Position numbers and translations under genes: made by a program. Under the pieces are notes generated by a model. The model was not told the origin of the DNA. It saw nothing but the letters and a program-made list of their open reading frames with translations, and ran no database searches. From contig NZ_FMTT01000001.1 of assembly GCF_900100345.1 (NCBI RefSeq), positions 248,001 to 312,000 of the forward strand: a DNA stretch of 64,000 nt, given 5' to 3'. Shown here one piece after another: positions 18,267-26,248 of this stretch (positions within the stretch are counted from its first letter, which is position 1; every line of letters starts with the position of its first letter). This stretch comes from Paenibacillus tianmuensis. GTDB lineage: Bacteria; Bacillota; Bacilli; Paenibacillales; NBRC-103111.

Positions 18267-19076
18267 TTACGGCTGCCAGTTCACCGTTACGGTTGCCGTA
18301 CCGCTGGAAGGCGTGGTGAACGTATGGTTGGAGCTGCCTTCCCAGGTGACGGAGTTGCCGTTTTTCTTAAGAAATTTGAATTCGATGGCCGTCCCCGCAG
18401 GAACGCTGACATCGTAATACCAAGTCGGATAAGCATACATCACTTTATTAAACAGCGGACCGATCGCTTTGGCCGGTTCCCAATGGCCGAGCTCGCTCAC
18501 GCTGCCCGTCAGATAAACGTTTTCCCCCAGCGTCGTCGAGGCATTGTTCACCACGAAGCGAACGTTGACCTGCTCATTGGTCAGGAGGTTGAAGTTGCCG
18601 TACACGCTGCTGTCCGCAGCGCCGGCCGTTCTGACTTTGATGCCGTATTTGCCCGCTGCGGCCGCCGGTACGACGACTTTGATCTCGGTATCCTCCCAAG
18701 AGACGATATTGGCGCCGGTTACGGCCGTCGAGCCGAAATAGACCGTGCCTTTCGTTGAGCCGAAGCCTCTGCCGTCAATGGCGACGGTATTGCCGGCTTT
18801 GGCCATCATCGGGCCGACATGTCCGATCACCGGAGCCGTTTGCGCAGTCGTGTACTGCCAGACCGATACGCCGCCGGTGGCCAGCGTAAACGAGGATGCG
18901 GCGCCGCCGCTGCCTACCGTCAGGCCGCCACCGTTAAGCAATCCTTCCAGCGCATCGGCGTAATTGCCCGCCGGCAGCGAAGTAACGAGTCCGCTGATCG
19001 AGGCGGGGGAGGTCAGGCTGCGGTTGATGGCGACGACCGCTGTGCTGTCGCCGAATTTGCGCTCGTAGATTTTCGG
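18267..19076 (-). pseudogene. cgt: Cyclodextrin glucanotransferase, C-terminal remnant
   Basis: About 269 codons reading [18 protein letters not shown] at the 5' limit, then a domain C end ([17 protein letters not shown]), domain D/IPT ([30 protein letters not shown]) and domain E/CBM20 ([66 protein letters not shown]). These match Paenibacillus CGTases closely, but the catalytic A/B domains and signal peptide are missing. An in-frame TGA lies right before the homology, and on the other side of the same point begins a 5'-truncated azlC. The remnant cannot be catalytic and lacks export and translation signals. Confidence 0.88.
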
Positions 19077-19314
19077 TCAATGGATCCCCGACCCGGAAAA
19101 ATTCGGGCTGGACTACGCGTTGCCTGCCATGTTCATCGGGCTGTTCATGCTTCAACTGATGGAGCGGTCGAAGGCCGCCGTAGATCTTCTTGTTGCATGT
19201 AGCGCCGTCGTGATGGCCATTGCCGGAAGTGTCTTTATAACCGAAAGCGCAGGCGTGCTGATCGCAATCTTGTTCGCTGCAAGTATAGGAGTGTGGATTG
19301 AAAAATGGAAATAA
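19072..19314 (+). pseudogene. azlC: azlC, 5'-truncated branched-chain amino acid exporter subunit
   Basis: The plus frame from about 19072 reads [20 protein letters not shown] and then two to three hydrophobic segments ending WIEKWK, which match the C-terminal third of AzlC. The first two thirds (about 150 residues) are absent, and the homology begins exactly where the CGTase homology on the other strand ends. An internal ATG (19120) lacks a ribosome binding site. The stop overlaps azlD by ten bases as in normal azlCD operons. As AzlC is the main transport subunit, export function is probably lost. Confidence 0.85.
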
Positions 19315-19643
19315 GGCCGAGCTTTCTATGGATGCTTCTGGGAGCGTCGCTTGTGACGCTGCTCCCGAGAATTTTGCCGCTTATCGTGCTGAGCCGCATC
19401 CGATTGCCGGATTGGGGGCTTCGCTGGCTCGGTCATATCCCGATTGCCGTGATGTCCGCTTTGCTGGCGCAAGAGCTGCTCGTTTCGAAAGGCGCTTTCT
19501 CGCCGCAGCCCGTCGCACTGCTGTCCGCCATTCCCGCCTTTGCCGTAGCTTATTTCACGCGGAGCTTGTTGGGCACGGTTGTGATGGGCATTGCGGCGAC
19601 GATGCTGTTCCGTTATCTTTCATCGCTGCTTGCCTTGTCATGA
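19305..19643 (+). CDS. azlD: AzlD family branched-chain amino acid transport subunit
   Basis: 112 residues with four hydrophobic segments and the AzlD pattern (FLWMLLGASLVTLLPRILPL; LGHIPIAVMSALLAQELL; FAVAYFTRSLLGTVVMGI). AzlD is the small partner of AzlC. The gene itself is intact, but its partner azlC is truncated and the normal promoter region upstream is gone, so it may no longer be expressed. It converges on the methyltransferase gene with a six-base overlap. Confidence 0.85.
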   Translation: MEIRPSFLWMLLGASLVTLLPRILPLIVLSRIRLPDWGLRWLGHIPIAVMSALLAQELLVSKGAFSPQPVALLSAIPAFAVAYFTRSLLGTVVMGIAATMLFRYLSSLLALS

Positions 19644-20213
19644 AGTCGTGAAATTCTCCTTGCGGCAAACATATACAAATGCCGGAGGAACATTGAACGG
19701 AACGAAATGAATCTCTTCCATGGCAAATTGTCTGCTGAACTGCTTGCGCATTTGCTGCGAATATTGAAATGCGACAAACTGTCCACCCGGTCTGAGGGAG
19801 GCCGTAATTTCGCTGAGAAGCCGATCGCGCAAGCTTTGCGGGAAATTAAAATACGGAAGTCCGCTGATCACGCAGTCGAGCGAATCGATTCCTTCTGCCC
19901 GTACAACGGATTGCAAGCATCGAGCATCGTCGTAACAGGCGAAGTCGGCAAATCTTTCTTGCAACCGACCGCGCAGCTCCGCGTCTTTCTCGAACAAAAG
20001 AACGCGGGTATTGTCCTTTTTGGCCTTCCGAATATATTCCGTAATCGCGCCTGTACCGGCGCCAAGCTCTGCGACAGCGTTCACGTTCTCCCAGGCTACC
20101 GATTCGACCATCTTTTTTGCCAAAAACGCGGAGCTTGGCGTCACGCTGCCGATTTGTTGAGGCGCGCGCGAGAACTTATACAAGAACAGCAGCTTTTCCT
20201 GAAGCGTGCTCAT
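19638..20213 (-). CDS. Class I SAM-dependent methyltransferase, phospholipid methyltransferase-like
   Basis: 191 residues. The N-terminal FLYKFSRAPQQIGSVTPSS and motif I AVAELGAGTGAITEYI followed by VLLFEKDAEL (acidic residue for ribose binding) and the SGLPYFNFP segment in the motif IV position match the PmtA/KsgA-like methyltransferases of COG3963, which methylate phosphatidylethanolamine or related lipids. GGGAGAG precedes the ATG. Substrate assignment is by family resemblance only. Confidence 0.78.
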   Translation of the reverse strand: MSTLQEKLLFLYKFSRAPQQIGSVTPSSAFLAKKMVESVAWENVNAVAELGAGTGAITEYIRKAKKDNTRVLLFEKDAELRGRLQERFADFACYDDARCLQSVVRAEGIDSLDCVISGLPYFNFPQSLRDRLLSEITASLRPGGQFVAFQYSQQMRKQFSRQFAMEEIHFVPFNVPPAFVYVCRKENFTTS

Positions 20214-20344
20214 GCCAATACTCTCCCTTCTCCATTTTTTTTCTTTATCCTATCGAATAAATCTTCAGAACGAGCACAGAAATTTCCAAAGGAATTCTGA
20301 AGAATTGTTAAAGCGGGATAAACCAAATTATTCGGCGTGTAGGT

Positions 20345-20373
20345 TTGCGGCAACATTTTTGTTAAAATGATAC
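20345..20373 (+). promoter_or_regulatory. Candidate promoter for the 20420 gene group
   Basis: TTGCGG (20345-20350), 17-base spacer, TGATAC (20368-20373), about 47 bases before the first start codon. Confidence 0.4.
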
Positions 20374-20419
20374 ATGTTCCGCACGTACCGAACTTCTGCA
20401 CAAAGAAAGGGGATCGAGG

Positions 20420-21076
20420 ATGGCATCACGGACTGTTTTGCCGGAACCGGACGATTTAAAGCGGCGCTTGTTAACTCTCGCGGCCTTGGACATGATCTTA
20501 TGCCCGGAAGAATGGCTCCGGTATCATACGTTTGTTCCGAATTGGACGCCAAACGTCTCGCTTGCGAAAATCGACAACGGCGCCGGAGACTGTTTGTTCG
20601 TTTTGTTTGCACTGGAGGGCGTTATTTTGAAAGGATTCGACCACGAATCTGAGCTCAGCCCGCACGCTCAAGACGAGTATGCGGTATGGCCGGGAATTTA
20701 CGACGGGGCGCCGGAAGCTTTGCTGGCTTTCCTTGAGGATGAAGCGTTGGAGAAAGAAGACGTAACCTTCTGTATATGGCGCGAAACCGGCGACTCGCAA
20801 TGGAGAACGGGGGAAGTGCGGATGCCGAAAGGCGCAGACGACGGATCGGATTTTTTGCTTGGAACGATCTGCGAAACGCCGGAGAACTATGTGGACTGGG
20901 CGGAAGGCTACTTCGACATGCCGATACTGGTCGAGCCCGTCAAAGCTTTGTATGCGGCCCCCGCGATTAGCGTCGAGGCGATCCGTTCCCTGAATCCGGA
21001 ACGAAACGTAGAGGAAGTTCTTCCGGAGCTTGAAGCTTTAGGGATTACGGTGACGGACCGAGGCAGGTTATCATGA
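20420..21076 (+). CDS. Uncharacterised 218-residue protein
   Basis: I do not recognise the family. The product is acidic, soluble and rich in Trp and aromatic residues (DMILCPEEWLRYHTFVPNW; FALEGVILKGFDHESELSP; AVWPGIYDGAPEALLAFLED; FCIWRETGDSQWRTGEVRMP). It has no signal peptide or membrane segment. AAAGGGG lies before the ATG. The stop overlaps the ATG of a metallophosphoesterase by four bases, so the two are translationally coupled and probably work together. Confidence 0.75.
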   Translation: MASRTVLPEPDDLKRRLLTLAALDMILCPEEWLRYHTFVPNWTPNVSLAKIDNGAGDCLFVLFALEGVILKGFDHESELSPHAQDEYAVWPGIYDGAPEALLAFLEDEALEKEDVTFCIWRETGDSQWRTGEVRMPKGADDGSDFLLGTICETPENYVDWAEGYFDMPILVEPVKALYAAPAISVEAIRSLNPERNVEEVLPELEALGITVTDRGRLS

Positions 21077-21873
21077 TTATGAGGATCGAATCGCTTGGCG
21101 CGGAGCCTGTAGAATACTTCGCCTACCGGAACGCGACCGTCTCGGGCGGTATCGCGGAAGCGCAGCTGCCTGTGTACGTGGGACGGATGACCGCTTTGCC
21201 GTCATCGATTGACGCGCTGATCGTGACCTCCGATTTGCAGGGGATGATGCGGACCACGGACGGGAAGGACGTCATGCTCGGCGAAGGACTTCCCGATTAT
21301 TTGTCGCTGCTGATCGGCATCGAGCGGCCCGGTATTGCTCCCGATCGAGTCGGCGTTCTGCTATGCGGCGATCTGTATGGCGACCTCCGGCGAGGGGGCA
21401 GCGGCGATCCGTCCGGCGTATGGCTTACATTCGGCGAAACGTTTCGCTGGGTCGTCGGAGTGGCTGGCAATCACGATCTGATGGACGATGCGAAGAAGCG
21501 GCAGCTTTCCGGTCGAAGCAACATCTGTCAGATCGATCGGCCGGGAATCGTCGAATTCGGTGGCGCGGCCTGGGGCGGTCTCGGAGGCGTGATCGGCAGA
21601 CCGGACAAGCCGAACCGGATGGCGGAAGCGGACTACCTGCAAGCGTTGCGCAAGCTGCTTAACAAGCAGCCCCATGCGCTGCTGCTTCACCAAAGCCCGG
21701 ATGTGCCGGAGCGGGGATGCGCAGGCAGTCCCGAAATTCGTGCTTTATTAGAGAGCGGGCCGGAAGCGCTCGTATTTTGCGGCCATTCCCATTGGAATGA
21801 CCCGCTGGCTTGCCTGCCCGGCGGAACGCAAGTCTTGAACGTCGATGCCAAGGTGTGCATTTTTACAAGATAG
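21073..21873 (+). CDS. Metallophosphoesterase family protein
   Basis: 266 residues with the calcineurin-like blocks out to the end: ALIVTSDLQG (degenerate first metal block), LCGDLYGDL (GD), VAGNHDLMDD (GNHD/E), LLLHQSPD and FCGHSHWND (GHxH). These ligands form a two-metal site for cleaving phosphoesters. The start is coupled to the preceding unknown gene; a second in-frame ATG two codons later is also possible. The substrate may be a nucleotide, nucleic acid or phosphoprotein; nothing in the sequence decides. Confidence 0.82.
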   Translation: MIMRIESLGAEPVEYFAYRNATVSGGIAEAQLPVYVGRMTALPSSIDALIVTSDLQGMMRTTDGKDVMLGEGLPDYLSLLIGIERPGIAPDRVGVLLCGDLYGDLRRGGSGDPSGVWLTFGETFRWVVGVAGNHDLMDDAKKRQLSGRSNICQIDRPGIVEFGGAAWGGLGGVIGRPDKPNRMAEADYLQALRKLLNKQPHALLLHQSPDVPERGCAGSPEIRALLESGPEALVFCGHSHWNDPLACLPGGTQVLNVDAKVCIFTR

Positions 21874-22021
21874 GGCGGAGGCCGGTGGAGTAAAAATTGC
21901 CTCTGCCGTCGGGTGCCTGTTTTTTTGCGATGGAACTTTCAATCCATTAGATTTTACCGGGGATCGGCCGATAAAAGGTAGAGTTCGAGTTCGGACAAAT
22001 TTAACTTTAGGAGGAGAGGGC

Positions 22022-22825
22022 ATGGGAACTTCTGAGCGATTCAAATTCAACAGCAGGCTGCCGTTCGACCCCGGGCTTTTAAAACAGGAGTATGCCATCG
22101 ATATCGACGATCAGACGCTTATAGGCTTAAGTCAATATCAGGAATGCTGGAATATGGACGAATATGTATATCGTATTTTGACTACGGAAGAAATCGGGGA
22201 AATGCTGGACTTTTTGCGGGACTTGGCGTGTCACCGGGGCATCTGTCCGCTGCTTACGGACGACCAGTCCAATAACATAGGCTTGTATACCGAAGGCCCG
22301 CTGCGAGATAAAATATGCTACTTGGATCACGAAGAGACCGATTTGTCGCCAGGATTCCGGCATATGGAACGATTCATCGCGAAGTGCTTGCAACATCCCG
22401 GAGCGGAGTGGGATCAGTTGGAGCGGGATTACCCTGTCGTGTCCGACCGGGACGAGCAGCATGAGCACAGTGTGCTTGATCTGAAGGTCATTCAAGAGAT
22501 TGATCGACTCCTCTTGCAGGAAGATCTTGACGAGGATTACACGCGGCAGCTTGTTTTTTCCAAACTGACGATCATGCCTTATGCGGAATCGGAACAGATT
22601 TGCCGCTATGTGACTTCGGATGATATGTTTATCCAGGAAAAAGCTGTTATCCTCCTAAGAAAAAGAAACTACACGGCGGCGGCCCATGCTTTGTTCGAGG
22701 TTGCCCAGCACGGGATGCATAACGGAAGGATGGCGGCGATCTTCGCGCTGAAGCAATTCCGTACGGAGGAAAGCAAACGGCTGCTGAAGGAATTGGAAAC
22801 GCTGCTGCCGAAACAATATTTTTAA
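22022..22825 (+). CDS. SUKH/SMI1-KNR4-like protein with HEAT-like C-terminus
   Basis: 267 residues from ATG 22022, chosen for the GGAGGAGAGGGC just upstream; the frame is open further back but has no site. The N-terminal half (EIGEMLDFLRDLACHRGICP; NNIGLYTEGPLRDKICYLDHEE) resembles the SUKH fold, whose hallmark is a late strand ending near D-H-E before a helix. The C-terminal part (about 165-267) looks like paired helices of HEAT type (FIQEKAVILLRKRNYTAAAH; MAAIFALKQFRTEESKRLL). SUKH proteins often serve as toxin immunity proteins; no toxin is adjacent. Assignment is tentative. Confidence 0.6.
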   Translation: MGTSERFKFNSRLPFDPGLLKQEYAIDIDDQTLIGLSQYQECWNMDEYVYRILTTEEIGEMLDFLRDLACHRGICPLLTDDQSNNIGLYTEGPLRDKICYLDHEETDLSPGFRHMERFIAKCLQHPGAEWDQLERDYPVVSDRDEQHEHSVLDLKVIQEIDRLLLQEDLDEDYTRQLVFSKLTIMPYAESEQICRYVTSDDMFIQEKAVILLRKRNYTAAAHALFEVAQHGMHNGRMAAIFALKQFRTEESKRLLKELETLLPKQYF

Positions 22826-22840
22826 GTAGGGGTGAGAGCA

Positions 22841-24631
22841 TTGGAACACGCACATACCGAAGGAGAACACCGTTTTCCTTCACCTGAGCAGGATTTCGAC
22901 ATTTATAAAGCGGCCCGAAGCGACGGGGATTTCCAGCACGCTTTATACCATCTGGCCAGCGCCTTGTCGACCGATCCGGCTAACGCCGAATGGCTCCGAT
23001 CCTTGAACGATTGGATTGATTCGGGCGAGGACCTGCTGCCTTTTGTGCCGGTCGAGGAAAACAATTATTTCGCTGTTATGGCGGTACGAGCTTACATTTA
23101 CGCCCGGGTGAACAGCTTTAACGAAGCTTTCGGACTCTTGGGGCAGGTGATCAGAGTAAAGCCCGAGGTCCCTTATTTGGTGTGGGTATACGAATGGGAG
23201 CCGCGAATCGCGGGCGCAGATCATATCGAAGTGGATACGATCATTGGATTCATCCGCGGAGTGATGCGATCCCTCGATCTGATGCAAGGAAACGAACGGC
23301 ATAAGGTGCTTGCCGCTTTAGTGTCCGTGCTCCGAAAGATGTGCCAGGCGTATCCTAAAGTTTATATGATGTTCTGGCTGCTTTCCTCAATGCATCGGAG
23401 ACAGGAGGATGTTCTGGCCGCTTTTGCGGCAGCCAAAACGGCCTACAAGCTGAATAAATGCTGGGATACGGCTATTGGGATGGCGCTTTGCTTCAAACTC
23501 CAGGGCAACATTCGCAAGGCGGCTGACTTTTACAAGAAAGCAGGCAGGCTCGATCCCGGCAATGAAGCGGGCTATCTGGATCTGGGCGATCTGTATCTGG
23601 AACACGGCTTATACAAAAAAGCGCTGAAAGCTTACAGCCAGGCCGCAAATATCCAGCCCGATCACGAATGGGCGATTCCGTCTATCCTTTATTGCGAGTA
23701 TATGATCAAACAAGACGCCGAGCGCTTGGGGAAAATCGAAGCCTATTATAAATCGAACGCTTCGAACGGCAGAGCGAGGGAACTGCTGAAACCGTTATTG
23801 CCGGGCTCCGAACTTCCTTTTGTCGACTATATCCCGGGGCCGCAGGAAGCCTCCATCAACGTGCTGCGCCAAGTCGCGGAAGAAAACATGGACCTGGAAA
23901 GCGGCGGGACGATCAGCCTGACCATTAATTATCTGGAGGCGCCGAGCGCGATCCGTGCGCTGGAGCTTTACTTGAACAACTTCGGCAGAAGCGCTCATCC
24001 GCCCAAGCTGGATTTGACCATCGACAACGTCCAAGAGCCGGACCCGAGGCAGCCGATCGCCGAGAACGGCGCCATATTATGGAGTTATGAGGGGGCCATC
24101 GCACAGCCGGCCATGCCCAAACCGTCGGGTCAAGCGACCAATGCCGTACGCCGATTGGCGATGACTCCGTACCAAATCGAGGATTGGTACCGCACAGCCG
24201 GCGAACTGGCCGGAAGTCTCACCCCTGCGCACCTGCCGGACTTATTCGCCGTCCTGACTCATCCGCCGGAGCCGCCCGAATCGGTATCGAGCTGGCGCTG
24301 GCTCCAGCACATTCAATATGCGGCGGTATTCCTTATGGCGCGGCTTAGCCCGTCCAAGCCTTCCGAAGCCTTGTTGTCTCTATGCTACGGTCAATCCGAT
24401 TGGCCGGTCAATGCGGCGGTGAATGTATTGGCTTATGAAGCGCAAGGCAGTCCCGAGCTGGAAAAAGCGGTATCAGAACTGTTTTTCCAGCTCTCGGAGC
24501 GGATTCCGAAAGAAGGCCACTGCTTCTTTACTTATGCGCTGGTTTGCAGCTGGCTGCGGCTTACTTCCATTGACGTTCAGCTTAGGGAACAGCTGGAGCA
24601 ATGGAAGAACGATCTGGAACAGCAGGAATAG
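22841..24631 (+). CDS. TPR-repeat protein
   Basis: About 596 residues. A TTG at 22841 has AGGGGTGAG at proper distance, whereas the GTG at 22832 sits too near the site. Helical repeats include ARSDGDFQHALYHLASALST, RKAADFYKKAGRLDPGNEAG and GDLYLEHGLYKKALKAYSQA, matching TPR units, and the C-terminal third is another helical domain without recognisable family. No signal peptide or membrane segment. It follows the SUKH-like gene by 15 bases. It probably acts as a scaffold; partner unknown. Confidence 0.75.
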   Translation: MEHAHTEGEHRFPSPEQDFDIYKAARSDGDFQHALYHLASALSTDPANAEWLRSLNDWIDSGEDLLPFVPVEENNYFAVMAVRAYIYARVNSFNEAFGLLGQVIRVKPEVPYLVWVYEWEPRIAGADHIEVDTIIGFIRGVMRSLDLMQGNERHKVLAALVSVLRKMCQAYPKVYMMFWLLSSMHRRQEDVLAAFAAAKTAYKLNKCWDTAIGMALCFKLQGNIRKAADFYKKAGRLDPGNEAGYLDLGDLYLEHGLYKKALKAYSQAANIQPDHEWAIPSILYCEYMIKQDAERLGKIEAYYKSNASNGRARELLKPLLPGSELPFVDYIPGPQEASINVLRQVAEENMDLESGGTISLTINYLEAPSAIRALELYLNNFGRSAHPPKLDLTIDNVQEPDPRQPIAENGAILWSYEGAIAQPAMPKPSGQATNAVRRLAMTPYQIEDWYRTAGELAGSLTPAHLPDLFAVLTHPPEPPESVSSWRWLQHIQYAAVFLMARLSPSKPSEALLSLCYGQSDWPVNAAVNVLAYEAQGSPELEKAVSELFFQLSERIPKEGHCFFTYALVCSWLRLTSIDVQLREQLEQWKNDLEQQE

Positions 24632-24648
24632 ACTGTTTGCCCATGCAC

Positions 24649-24677
24649 GACCGATTCGAGAGGATCGGTCTTTTTTT
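24649..24677 (+). terminator. Terminator after the TPR gene
   Basis: GACCGAT / ATCGGTC stem with an 8-base loop followed by seven T residues, ending the 20420-24631 gene group. Confidence 0.85.
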
Positions 24678-24716
24678 CATTAAACTACATAGCGAACCGA
24701 AAGCTTAAATTCAGTG

Positions 24717-24738
24717 CAAAAAATGACCGGTCCGGTCA
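24717..24738 (-). terminator. Terminator overlapping the GNAT stop codon
   Basis: Minus strand TGACCGG-A-CCGGTCA followed by TTTTTT. The TGA of the acetyltransferase gene is the first part of the stem, so termination signal and stop codon share bases. Confidence 0.65.
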
Positions 24739-25308
24739 AGCATTCTTTACGGCTGCTCCTAAATCATCGGGGCAGTCGTTGCCATACTCATGCTGAAGCA
24801 GCCCCATATGAATAATGTCGTGCCAAGCGCCTTCCCTGAACAAGCTTTGCCGGGAGATTCCCTCCCGCCGGAAGCCTAATTTTTCATAAAGCTTGATCGC
24901 TCTATCGTTGAAGGAAAATACTCTCAACGAGACCCGGTGCAGGTTCAGCTCCAGGAACGCATAGTCCAGCAGCAGCTTTATGGCCTCGGTTCCGTAGCCT
25001 TTCCCCCAATAAGTTTTGTTGCCGATATCGATGATGCATTCGGCATTCCGGTTTTTGGGATCGATATGGATTAATGATGTAATCCCGAACGGCGTTGCCG
25101 AGGTTTTGTCGACCAGAATGTAGCTTTTGGAGGAGGCGGAGCCCAGGATGACTTGATGCACGAATTGTCGCGTCTCTTCGAGATCGTAAATATCGAGCGA
25201 AGGACTGGTAGAACGCATAACCTCCAGATCGTTTCTCCACGCATGATACAGCTCCGCATCGTCCGCCGTAGCTTTTCTAAAGATGATTCTGTCGGATTCG
25301 AACAACAT
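24736..25308 (-). CDS. GNAT acetyltransferase, RimJ/SpeG-like
   Basis: 190 residues starting MLFESDRIIFRKATADDAEL at 25308 (AGGAG nine bases upstream); 17 extra upstream codons are ignored. The acetyl-CoA motif is TYWGKGYGTEAIKLLLDYAF, followed by HRVSLRVFSFNDRAIKLYEKLGF, a close fit to the RimJ/RimL and spermidine acetyltransferase branch. It lies 37 bases after a TetR repressor on the same strand, so it is probably under that regulator. The substrate could be a ribosomal N-terminus, a polyamine or a drug. Confidence 0.85.
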   Translation of the reverse strand: MLFESDRIIFRKATADDAELYHAWRNDLEVMRSTSPSLDIYDLEETRQFVHQVILGSASSKSYILVDKTSATPFGITSLIHIDPKNRNAECIIDIGNKTYWGKGYGTEAIKLLLDYAFLELNLHRVSLRVFSFNDRAIKLYEKLGFRREGISRQSLFREGAWHDIIHMGLLQHEYGNDCPDDLGAAVKNA

Positions 25309-25345
25309 GGCAAGCACTCCTTTAAGGTAGGATGGATAGTGAAAT

Positions 25346-25969
25346 CTAAATCCTGTCAATCGGGCAAAGCATTTCTTTCAGCGAGAAGAGGAAGACGGTT
25401 AACTGATCCTCGACAAGGGTTGTTTCCGCTCCGAGTTGGAACGTATCCAGCATCAAGCCGTCCATAAACGAAACAAAATATAAGGCGACCGCTTCCGGAG
25501 AAAGTCGGGGCCGGAATTCTCCCCGCTCCGTACCTTTGACGACGACCGACTCGATAGCCTCCTTAATTCGCAAGTAACGCTGCGCGATGTACGGGAAGCT
25601 TTCTTTATTCCGCCTGTATCCGGGGGACAGAAAAAACTCCGCCTTGGCCAGCAGCAGCGTTTGCCCGACTGTCTTTAGGCTGTGCCGCTGACGGTTGACC
25701 CAGTCGGTTAGCTGGGGCCAGAGCGGCGAGGAATCGGCCAACTCGAAGAAGAGGATGTCCTGCCGATCGTCAAATTGCAGCACTTCGATAAACGCGTGCT
25801 CGATATTGTCGAAGTAGGAATACAGCGCGCCTCTGGATACTCCGGCTTCGTTCAAAATCGATTGCATCGTCGCCTGCGTGTAGCCTTCCCGGATAAACAC
25901 GCGTCTTGCCGCTTGCAGCAGCTCATGCTTTTTATCCTTTTTGTACTGTTCGCTCACTTTGGGAGACAA
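25346..25969 (-). CDS. TetR family transcriptional regulator
   Basis: 207 residues. The N-terminal helix-turn-helix is ELLQAARRVFIREGYTQATM ... VSRGALYSYFDN, followed by a helical ligand domain of TetR_C type. TTG at 25969 is chosen because AGGAGG lies 11 bases upstream; a GTG four codons later lacks such a site. Two palindromes of the form AAACGACAT-2-ATGTCGTTT lie in the promoter, one exactly in the spacer between -35 and -10, so autorepression is very likely. The downstream GNAT gene shares this operon. Confidence 0.9.
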   Translation of the reverse strand: MSPKVSEQYKKDKKHELLQAARRVFIREGYTQATMQSILNEAGVSRGALYSYFDNIEHAFIEVLQFDDRQDILFFELADSSPLWPQLTDWVNRQRHSLKTVGQTLLLAKAEFFLSPGYRRNKESFPYIAQRYLRIKEAIESVVVKGTERGEFRPRLSPEAVALYFVSFMDGLMLDTFQLGAETTLVEDQLTVFLFSLKEMLCPIDRI

Positions 25970-25994
25970 GGGGCTCAGCTCCTCCTGATAATAA

Positions 25995-26014
25995 AAAAGA
26001 CATGAGTGTCGTTT
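25995..26014. promoter_or_regulatory. TetR operator, second copy
   Basis: AAAAGACAT-GA-GTGTCGTTT, same 9-2-9 architecture as the perfect copy at 26034, with two mismatches between the arms. It sits just downstream of the predicted transcription start. Confidence 0.6.
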
Positions 26015-26028
26015 TTGTCTGCAAGGCT

Positions 26029-26057
26029 ATTATAAACGACATGGATGTCGTTTTCAA
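26029..26057 (-). promoter_or_regulatory. tetR promoter with operator in the spacer
   Basis: Minus strand -35 TTGAAA (26057-26052), 17-base spacer, -10 TATAAT (26034-26029). The spacer is filled by a perfect palindrome AAACGACAT-GG-ATGTCGTTT (26034-26053). Confidence 0.75.
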
Positions 26058-26069
26058 GTTGTTAGTGGG

Positions 26070-26192
26070 CAAAAGTTGTCTGGCGCACTGAACGAATCGG
26101 CGCTGTGGATTGCGCAGATGCCGGATCAGCGGCAAGCGCTGGAGGAGACAATGACGGTCATTGCCTTATTGGTGAAAGGGCTCAAAAAATAA
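26070..26192 (+). pseudogene. Remnant of a second TetR-family regulator (C-terminus)
   Basis: The plus frame reads QKLSGALNESALWIAQMPDQ, then RQALEETMTVIALLVKGLKK and a stop. This is the typical last helix pair of TetR regulators (GALNExALWIA ... LLxGL). No DNA-binding domain, start or ribosome binding site is present; sequence to the left is the divergent tetR promoter. A terminator follows. I judge it a 5'-truncated gene fragment. Confidence 0.55.
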
Positions 26193-26194
26193 GC

Positions 26195-26233
26195 AAATAG
26201 ACCATTCCGGCAAAGGAAACGGTCTATTTTTGT
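26195..26233. terminator. Terminator between TetR remnant and binding-protein gene
   Basis: Perfect 9-bp stem AAATAGACC / GGTCTATTT followed by TTGTG; lies between convergent units. Confidence 0.75.
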
Positions 26234-26248
26234 GACGAACAGGCTGTC

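Noticed and set aside
19080-19090. GGATCC beside the CGTase-azlC junction, suggesting a cloning scar
   Set aside because: The site lies inside normal azlC homology (QWIPDP), not at the junction, so it is ordinary coding sequence.
21874-21927. Hairpin plus T-run after the metallophosphoesterase gene
   Set aside because: The stem GGCGGAGGC/GCCTCTGCC is 12 bases away from the T-run, so not a standard terminator.
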